Assembly (NCBI GenBank): GCA_000697335.1
Contig: JNEM01015386.1
Location: 1-31,003, forward strand
Source of the DNA: Conidiobolus incongruus B7586
Taxonomy: Eukaryota; Entomophthoromycota; Entomophthoromycetes; Entomophthorales; Conidiobolaceae
DNA: 31,003 nt
Direction: 5' to 3'
Position 1 is the first letter of the stretch. Each line of letters begins with the position of its first letter. Made by a program: the position numbers and the translations under genes. The notes beneath the pieces are model-generated. The model saw nothing but the letters and a program-made list of their open reading frames with translations. It was not told the DNA's origin and did no database searches. Shown piece by piece: positions 23,221-31,003 of this stretch.

Positions 23221-23228
23221 AAAAAAAA
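23221..23228 (-). terminator. RNA polymerase III terminator of tRNA-Gln
   Basis: Run of eight A on the plus strand, so eight T in the transcribed sense, about 24 bases beyond the tRNA 3' end. A standard Pol III stop signal. Confidence 0.7.
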
Positions 23229-23252
23229 TAAATATAATAGTCCTGATTACTA

Positions 23253-23324
23253 AGGTCTCACTGAGAATCGAACTCAGATTACAGGAATCAGAATCCTGGG
23301 TGCTGACCATTACACCATGAGACC
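23253..23324 (-). tRNA. tRNA-Gln (anticodon CTG)
   Basis: The 72-base minus-strand sequence folds as a complete cloverleaf. The acceptor stem pairs GGTCTCA with TGAGACC and leaves a T discriminator. The anticodon stem CAGGA/TCCTG carries the loop TTCTGAT with anticodon CTG, and the T arm is CTGAG TTCGATT CTCAG. The internal promoter boxes fit the eukaryotic consensus: A box TGGTGTAATGG and B box GTTCGATTC. It resembles eukaryotic cytosolic tRNA-Gln closely (for example the ATGGTGTAATGGTCAGCA D-arm region). No intron. CTG anticodon reads CAG, a minor codon in such an A+T-rich genome; the TTG isoacceptor would be elsewhere. Confidence 0.95.
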
Positions 23325-24121
23325 CTAATCTAATTCTCTTATTATTATTATTTATAATCTGATATCATTGTTATTAGTTTATAAAAATAATTATTTTTTT
23401 TCAACATATTTTCATTTATCTTTTCATTTTACTTTAATTTTTTAGTATTAATTATATTCCTCCTCATTATCTCTATCTCTCTAACACTATATCATCTTTA
23501 TTTTCATTTTTAACAGTTCAACCATATTATTTTTTAATATTCTAAATATTCATAAATTTGAATCTGTTAAAATTTTTTTAATTCAAAATATTTAGTTTTT
23601 ATTATAATTCAATATAAAATATATTAATATTGAATGTTATTTTTAAAAGCAAAAATCATATACTTTTCGGCATTCTATATAATGTACATTCATTTTTAAT
23701 TGATAAAAAATTCAATTTTAAAGTAATTCACAATTGTTAGAAATATTACAAGTATTTGGGTGATACTAAATATCCAAATACGAGTTTAATTTAATCATAG
23801 TATTAATCAGCATCAAAAATATGATAAATTTGAAATCAAAACGAATGAGCTATACCATCATAAAATATCAAGTGATTAAAATATGTAAAATGGTCAACAA
23901 AATTGTTTAATATTTAAATTAATAATATATTATGTATTAATATATGATTACGATAATTTCCCCAATATGATTATAGGGCCTAATTCTTTGGAGAGTTTCC
24001 AAGAAAATATTAATTTAAATTCATATAAGTACTAAAGTCAGAATGAAAGAGATGGCGGAAAGTATATTGACGAATAAATAGTCTAAACAATAAAATTATA
24101 GCGAAGATGGGATCGGTGGTG
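23325..24121. other. Spacer between the tRNA gene and the alpha-actinin gene
   Basis: A+T-rich, no gene seen. The part nearest 24121 is the 3' flank of the minus-strand alpha-actinin gene, and the part nearest 23325 is the 5' flank of the tRNA gene. Confidence 0.6.
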
Positions 24122-26552
24122 CTAATCTTCGAAAATATCGTTCAAGAACCTCTGGTAATCCATGGCTTTACCAGCTTGTGCTGCGTCAATTTCCTTCTGG
24201 TCCTCGGGGGACAAGTAGTCGATTTGGGGCATAGTTTGCACAAGATATTTGATCACAGTAGGCGGTAATTTCGATACTTTGAGATCGAGTTCCGTGACGT
24301 ATGGCTTGTCCACCGCAACGACCGCAAATGCCTCTCGGAGCTGGTCGGGCGATGTCTTGTCCTCCGTGATGCTGATCATAAAGTTGATGAATTGTTGGAA
24401 CGAGACCGCATCCTGTCCCTCGGATGCATGCAGAAAAATCTCTTCAAATTCGTCGTCCGGGAATACGGATCCGAGACCTGCGAGACAGGCTTTGAATTCG
24501 TCGTAAGAAAGTTCATTGGACATATCAGTGTCAAAGTGGCGGAAGCTACTTTCGAACTCTTCAAGAAGGGCGGGGTTGAGGTTAGTGGTATTACGGATTA
24601 CTATTTGATTGTCAATGAAGGTTAGGCGTTTAGTTAACTGGAGTCTGGTTAAATCTAAGTCGAATTTCAGATCGTCAAGTGTGTAGGGAGTATAGTCATT
24701 TTCTTCCAAGTTAGCCTCTTGGCACTTTTCGTCAGCATCTACAATGGGCTCTAGATCATCTTCAAGTAAGTTGAGCTTGTTCATGAGTGCTTGCACCTTT
24801 GGAAGATCTTCCTCCAGTTCGCCACGAATAGAGGACAGTGTTGATGTGATATCGTGAAGACTATCAGCAAAGGCATTAGCCAATTTGGCAAACTTCAGTT
24901 TGAGTTGATCCTTGATATCTCTTAATTTACGATTAATAGTAGATCTTCTCACAGATTCAGCTCTCAAGAGGAGTGCCCATGCAGCGTCAAGATCATTAAG
25001 TGTCAAACCAGGAGGTGGCGTATATACTCGAATATTGTAAGTTTTTTGTTTAATCTGAATATTACCCAACAAAGTATCCAATTCATGTTTTTCACTGATC
25101 CACTGTCTCTTGGTGCCACTCTTATACTTAGCAAACTCACTAGCTTGGCGCTTAGCATCTTGGTAAGTACCATCAAACTCAGCTTTCTCCCATGTGACTT
25201 GGATATTTTTCATGGCACTCATCAATTCTTTAACACGGTCTTCATAGTCGTGTTGCGAGTCCCAACCCGTTTGCATGACTTCAACAAATTTGACAACTCT
25301 TCTACCGGCGGTGCCAATCCTATCCAACTCACTAAAAGCGTGGAAATATTGCGCTACATATGTCATCACCGACCTCTCGTCAGGACGATTCGTATCGCAA
25401 AGATCTCCAACGTCCAACAATTTGGGAATATTTAAATATTCTTCGGCGATATCGAACGCTAAACTAATATTTTCATAGGGATTGTCGGGATTCAACTCGT
25501 CAAAATTAATTAGTTCGGGGTAATGACGGTGAATTAGGGCACAGAATGCTAAACCATCCTGCCAACTGTAGGTGAAGTCTTCAACATTGACGTAGCGATA
25601 GTTGGCAGTCTTTCGTTGACACCATAGCAGAAGCCCTTCCTTGGCGCCCAGACCTTCTTCACTAAATTAATGTGAATACTCATGGAAATTAATGAAGCTG
25701 AAAGTGAGTTACCTAATTTCAGAAATTGTAAACCTTAAAACAATAGTCCAAATAAGACCTAGGATAAGTTTGGGATTGGCATCGACGATATCTTCAGCAC
25801 CGATATTAGTTAGCGAAACACCTCTCGAGCTGATGAAATCAAGGGCTTGATTTAAATTTTCAATTTTTTGGATACGGTGCTTGGGTAGACGGTTGTATTT
25901 GCCCAAATCCATATTACTAATAACGTGCTAATAATATGTAAATGAATAATGTTTAAAAGGTATTTAAAGTGGCATACCAATAAATGGAGTAAAGCAGTAC
26001 CATCACTGAATCCCTTATACAAATCTTCAACTTCGGGGAAGTTACAAGATGCTAACTGATTATTTACCCTGTATGATTAATGATTAATAATCAATGCTAG
26101 ATAATGGTATTTTTATAGATATTTACCATTTAGTAAATGCTATTAAAATTATATAATAATGAATAAAAATAAAAGTTAATAAATGAATAACATATATAGT
26201 AAATAATTATATTACTTCTCTTTTGAACACTCTCCCAATCACGATCCATAATTTGCAACTTTTTCTTTTTCTTATACTGATTATTATTACTATTGGATTG
26301 TGACGATACAGAATTTAATGAGCTATCTGAAGAGATGGAGGTACGTGGATCATGAATCCAATCCGACGACTCCCATAAAACACGATTAGATTCACATTTC
26401 AAATTATGGGAAGAAAGTAATAAACTATGTTTATGATTTAACAATGGTGGAGGTGATTTCACTTTAAAATTTAAACATGACTGTGCTGTTGTCCTCTTAT
26501 CCCTATTCGACCACCCTCTGCTATTATAATTGAATGATGGTGTCCCTAACAT
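24122..26552 (-). CDS. ain1: Alpha-actinin (actin cross-linking protein), five exons with a 13-nt microexon
   Basis: On the minus strand, exons are 26552-26216, 26139-26127 (13 nt), 26068-25978, 25927-25713 and 25661-24122. Introns are GT..AG, 76, 58, 50 and 51 bp, and phases fit, giving 731 residues. Order: Ser/Asn-rich extension (1-101); CH1 from DWESVQKRTFTKWVNNQL (about 105-122) to IGAEDIVDANPKLILGLIWT; CH2 from EEGLGAKEGLLLWCQRKTA through SWQDGLAFCALIHRHYPELI to IPKLLD; a short helical rod (about 345-570) equal to about two spectrin-like repeats, as in fungal alpha-actinins rather than the four of animals; then the EF-hand tail. EF loop 1 (596-607, DTDMSNELSYDE) has canonical calcium ligands; loop 2 (631-642, ASEGQDAVSFQQ) lacks them. 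The end (about 655-731) with DKPYVT matches the calcium-insensitive EF domain. The expected role is bundling actin filaments, for example in the cytokinetic ring. A start at Met102 would remove the extension and still keep both CH domains. Confidence 0.95.
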
Positions 26553-28705
26553 AATCCAACTATTTACAAAGTATGAAAAAAAGTTGGGTCGATTTAGAAC
26601 AATCGGAGGTTTTTATACTTTCACCACTTTCAATCAATTTGAAAAATTCCGAATTTTCAACTAATTACGGAAGGAACACTAATAGATTGAATCGAGTTAA
26701 ATAATACAAAAAGCTAAAAAATTGTTTCCGATACTACTTTTAATAGAATGACTAATTTGGTTGAATATTCAATATTTTGAAATCTCTCCTAATTACTCTA
26801 ATTGGTGGTTTTCTTGGAGTGATTTTTTGGTTATGATAATTTGGTTGTTGATTCAATTTCTCCAAATCTGGTCTAATCCAACATTTTGGATACCTAATTT
26901 TTTCAGTTATAATATAAATTGAGTTTCAATTTTTTGTTACAATATTAATTTAGTATTGAGATATTTACTAATATAGAGTTATAAGTAGAATGATATAATG
27001 GGTTGATTTGATGATACAATACTATTTAATTAATAGATAATCACTAGACTAATGTTAATTATAATTTATTTAAATACTAATTTATATTGCATTACTGGTA
27101 AAATAATTAACTTTTTATAATAATAATAGCATTTCAGTTCATAAGTTTTTAATACTCAATTATTGTTTTAATTAATTTTTAATTTTATATTAAGTAAACT
27201 CAGCTTAATCATTCAATCTTAATTAGATTATAATCGAACTTGTCCTAAGTTTCTATTACTGATATCAAGTATTGAATCAACTTCATGTCGTTTTAGATCT
27301 AGTCAAAAAATTATTTTCAGGACATTGATTTTGAAAATTAACTATTTTAAATTACTGCTAACTATATTGCTACAAAAGTATTAGTAAGAAGATTGATACA
27401 ATGATATTATTGGGTTCATAAGAAGGCTGTATAGGCTTTTATCTCAGGAAATTGTTACCATTATGTGTGTCCATTATTTTTTATTTTGACTAAATTTTGA
27501 TCGTCAATTTATAATGTATTATAAATATTTAAAGTTAGAAAATTTTGCCATAAAACGTCGAATAATAAGTGTAAAACTCAGGATAATATCAAGAATTAAT
27601 AAATATATTTAACATTAATCTACTTAAAAATATTTATAAACTCTTATATAAGTTTGCAGTAATTTTAACGTTTAAACATTGTGAATTAAGAAATAATGAG
27701 TGAATCATTGAATTGTCAATCTTTTACAAAGTATAAAAAATTCACTGAGTTAATTATCACCAAAGATAATACCAAAATAATACTTCTTGTTGATTTTGGT
27801 CGATATAAGTGACTATCCTTTACTATTTTAATATGGTTTACAAAATCATTCTTAATATATAAATATTTAACTAAATTGGTAATTTTGATAGAACCGAAAT
27901 ATGTCATATATTATTTCGAGTTACTGAGTCAAATACTAAAACTTGATGAACATTAGTTTAAATTACTGAGTTTGAGTTGTATATCTATATTTCTTCAAAT
28001 TTAATATCTTATTATCTTGTTGCTTCTCAAACTGACAATGAATTTTAGATAAGGTCAATTAATTATAAACAATTTTACAGCTGAAAGAATATAATTCAAA
28101 ATTAAATGTATTTTGAGAGATTCGAGTTCAATATATCAGACTATATATAATGAATTAAATAATAGATTATATCTACATAATACTAATAAATTTATGATAT
28201 TATAAAATAACATAGATTAGCGAATTTTGATATTATTAAAGTATGCTGAATTTTAAAGTTTCATTGAATTAATGAATTGAAGAATGATAATCAGCTATTG
28301 ATGTTCCTAGAAATTTTCATTAATTGCTTCAACCATTAAAAGGTCTAAATAAAGAAAATTATAAATAGAATCTATAGAATCAATTACAAACATATGATAT
28401 TGTTTTCTTGGTGATAATTTTTTATAAAGAATTCTGATCTGAATCAAGTACACTTTTTAAAATCAATATTTATATTCTAACTTCAGAAAACTGGTCCTTA
28501 TTTAGATTGTTCGTATATTTATCAAGTTGAGATGTATTTTATTTTTAAATTGAATAGTTTCAATCTTTGAGGTAATATTTGTCAATGAGTAAAATATCTA
28601 AGATTAGGATGAATTGTTAAATACTTTTAAAAATATTTATTATACCAAAGCAAAAAATCTATATGAAATAAAATATACATATTATTTTGGTTATTATTTT
28701 AAATA
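26553..28705. other. A+T-rich spacer upstream of alpha-actinin
   Basis: No gene on either strand. The first few hundred bases above 26552 presumably hold the alpha-actinin promoter, where the sequence is slightly richer in G+C (about 26570-26900). The remainder borders the nested transposon block. Confidence 0.55.
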
Positions 28706-29109
28706 TTATCCCAGAACCAAAAAAAAATAGGAAATTTTTTAATTACTGCTTTTTAAAAATATATTATTAGTTTCAAAAAAAATATATAAGAAATAATATT
28801 ATATTTCAATTTAATATTTTTTTATTTAAAAATTAACTTTTGAAAATTTACTATTTAATTTATTTATGTTTGAATAAATAATAATCATTATATGTTTTTT
28901 ATTTTAATATATTAATATTTAATTATAAACCCAATAAAATTATTTAAAATATATAAGTAAATTATAAAAATAATATTCAAGTTAACTATCTATTACTAGG
29001 AAATTCATATTAAAACTAGAAAAAAGCTATTTAAAGCTTAATTACATGTAAAATACCATCTTTAACTGATATTTATTTAATTGCTAATATAGTATAAGTA
29101 TATATTAAA
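28706..29109 (+). mobile_element. Mariner-like transposon, 5' part (outer element of the nest)
   Basis: Matches the first 430 bases or so of the mariner at 14143: the terminal block GGAAATTTTTTAATT at about 28730, then TTTTTTATTTTAATAT and AAAATTATTTAAAATATATAAG near 28895-28965, and TCTATTACTAGGAAATTC near 28990. Homology runs up to 29109, where another mariner begins at a TA. This is what is expected if the second copy inserted into this one. The 3' remainder would lie beyond the window end. Confidence 0.7.
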
Positions 29110-29111
29110 TA

Positions 29112-31003
29112 TTAACTTAAATTTAAAATATTGGGAAATTTTTTAATTTTTGATTTTTCAAATATATATGTAATTTCAAATAAAAAATTATATAGTTTTA
29201 AATTATATATATACACTAACCTGTAAAAGTGAGTTATAAAATTAAAAATATATATATTTCTATTAATATCTTAATTAATTCTAATTTAAATAAACTTATA
29301 TTAAACTATGTAATTAATATATATTTTTTATTTATAATATAATATATAAAGTTAAATTTAATTAATTATTAATTGATATATTAAAACTAAAAGTATACTT
29401 AAGATAAGTTATAAATTTGTGGGTTTTAGTATTGATAGAAAAATTAATATCTATTATATCTACTTTTTGCTTTTCTAACTTTTTTAAGTTTATAGGGTAT
29501 AAAGTCAACTAGCTTCTTATATTAAACAAGACTAATATTATTCTAAGCTTCTTAAATATACTTTTAAAGTTGATATAACTTTTTTACTAGGGGGAAAGCT
29601 TTAATTAATTTTTTTAATTAATCCCAAAGATATTTAATTAGGTTAAGATTAAAAGATTGAAGGGGTTATTTTATAAGGTTTTTTTTTAATTTTTAAGCTA
29701 TTTAATAGTAGAATTTGTAGTATAACAAGGTGTATTATCTTATTAGAAACTAATATTTGATTTCTTTAATTTATACCACTTAATAGTTTTTTTTAATTTA
29801 TTATTTAGAATACTTTAGTATATTTCAATATTAATTCCCTTAACAACCTTTAAAGATACCCTATACTTAAAGATAATATATATCCTTAAATTATAATTAA
29901 CCTATTATTGTATTTTTTGGTTATAATAACATAATATTTATAAAGTAGTTTTTTATCTTTTTTAAAACATCTAGCTTTTTTATTAGATTTATTAAAATAT
30001 ATCTTTATTTCATTAGATTAAATAACTTTACTCTAGTTAGTTTTAATTTAACTTTAATATTGATATTTAAACTCCCACCTAGTTTTATAATAGGATTTCT
30101 TTAGTTAAAGGTGTTTTTTCTTGAGATATAAACAATATCTATTCTAATATAAAATATGTATAATAGTATTAGTAGTAACTAATATTCTTATATAGTTTTA
30201 TAATTCTTTTTGTATTTTTACAGTAGTATTATATTTACCTATACTAACTAATTTATAAATATATTTTTTATCATGTTTATCTATAATCTTAACATATTTA
30301 AGTTTTAGTTTAAGTGTTTTTTTAACATTATTTTTAACAACCTTAGCTATAATAGATTAGCTAACACTAGTAATTCTAACAATCTCATAAGTTGATTTAT
30401 TTTTATTATAAAGTTGATTAATATTTAAGTAAATTTTTTTAAAGAGAGATTTAAATATTATAATATTAATTTTATAATATTAGCTTAATAATTTTATAAT
30501 ATATAATACAACAAAAGAAAATAAAAGATATATATAAGTTTTGTTATTTATACCCTTTTAATTTATAAACCTATAAATTTATAACTCACCTTATTTAAAT
30601 TTTAAGTTTTAATATATTAACCAATAACTAATGAAATATAATCAAATATAGTTAGTTATAATTAATTAATATAGGTAAATTATATATTTTAATTTAAATT
30701 TATTTAATTAGGAATTGTTTAAGATATAAGTAAATATTTAAGTAATTTTGATTTTATAACTTATTTTTGCAAGTTAGTATATAAATTTTTTGGTTAAAAA
30801 ATTAATTTTTTAAAATTATTTATTTGTTTTAATTATATTTAAATCAAATTATAGTTATTAAGTTTCTTATATTGATATTAAAAAATCTTAACTACAAATA
30901 ATATAAAATTATTTAAAATTTATAAACAGCTTTTGGTAATAAAATATTATCTAAATTAACTATTTATTACTAGATATATTATTTTAAAATTTAGATAAAA
31001 AAT
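29112..31003 (+). mobile_element. Mariner-like transposon interrupted by a Tc1-like element, cut by the window end
   Basis: Left part 29112-29213 begins TTAACT after TA and carries the terminal block GGGAAATTTTTTAATTTTTG, as in the copy at 14143. Homology stops at 29213 and resumes at 30780 (TTTTTTGGTTAAAAAATTAA, then AAAATTATTTAAAATTTATA near 30904-30923 and TTATTACTAGATATATTA near 30964). The gap is filled by the Tc1-like element. The copy runs off the window at about 320 bases of its own length, so its transposase part is not seen. Confidence 0.75.
29214..30779 (-). mobile_element. Inactivated Tc1-like transposon (DD34E) inserted in a mariner
   Basis: About 1,566 bp flanked by TA (29212-29213 and 30780-30781). 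Terminal inverted repeats of about 60 bp: the first 32 or so bases of each end, starting ACTAAC, differ at five positions, all C/T or G/A transitions. The minus strand carries a transposase relic. An HTH-like stretch reads STYEIVRITSVSQSIIAKV near 30400-30340, then DNTPCYTTNSTIK follows (Asp codon 29737-29739) where the family has DNAPCHTA, and PLQSFNLNLIKYLWD at about 29621-29665 where it has SPDLNPIEYLWD. The last catalytic residue is Lys (codon 29633-29635) instead of Glu. The Asp-to-Glu distance is one base short of the 34-residue spacing, so there is at least one frame change besides many stops. Nearly every departure from the family motifs is explained by C-to-T or G-to-A. Dead element, younger than the mariner around it. 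Confidence 0.9.

Noticed and set aside
24249-25478. Several plus-strand frames of 60-130 codons opposite alpha-actinin
   Set aside because: Antisense shadows of exon 5; no family resemblance.
27716-27907. Minus-strand 63-codon frame in the right spacer
   Set aside because: A+T-rich codons only, no motif, no promoter or intron signs; expected by chance in a spacer of this length.

Overview
The window looks like a gene-sparse, extremely A+T-rich piece of a fungal nuclear genome. The genes are eukaryotic, carry many short GT..AG introns (19 modelled, 43-96 bp), and include a secreted chitin-deacetylase-type enzyme and a yeast-like glycogen synthase. Coding exons are much richer in G+C than the spacers. 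I favour an early-diverging (zygomycete-grade, perhaps Conidiobolus-like) fungus, but this rests on general impression, not on a search.

Layout. 1-4431: A+T-rich spacer ending in a promoter region. 4432-5121 (+): intronless secreted CE4 polysaccharide/chitin deacetylase. 5122-8495: spacer, with a cell-cycle-type box near its end. 8496-10481 (+): nine-exon gene for DNA polymerase alpha subunit B (Pol12/POLA2). 11235-12554 (-): four-exon gene for an unrecognised acidic protein with a SUMO-interacting-like motif, convergent with POL12. 13784-15461: truncated minus-strand mariner fragment abutting a near full-length plus-strand mariner with TA at both ends. 17500-19873 (+): five-exon glycogen synthase with a TATA box. 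20420-23065 (-): relic of an unrecognised gene, apparently split by a third, minus-strand mariner (21213-22475). 23253-23324 (-): tRNA-Gln(CUG). 24122-26552 (-): five-exon alpha-actinin gene with a 13-nt microexon. 28706-31003: nested transposons, with a mariner interrupted by a second mariner, itself interrupted by a 1.57 kb Tc1-like element.

The intact genes are unrelated housekeeping functions (cell wall remodelling, replication, glycogen storage, actin bundling) with no sign of a cluster or operon. The accessory content is entirely IS630/Tc1/mariner-type DNA transposons, all dead. Their differences are dominated by C-to-T and G-to-A changes. That would fit either a RIP-like process or plain A+T mutation pressure. 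I found no rRNA, CRISPR array, viral element or convincing new defence or biosynthetic system. The items most worth a second look are the microexon, the transition-dominated decay of the transposons, the nesting, the gene relic split by a mariner, and the POL12 gene without the usual N-terminal domain.
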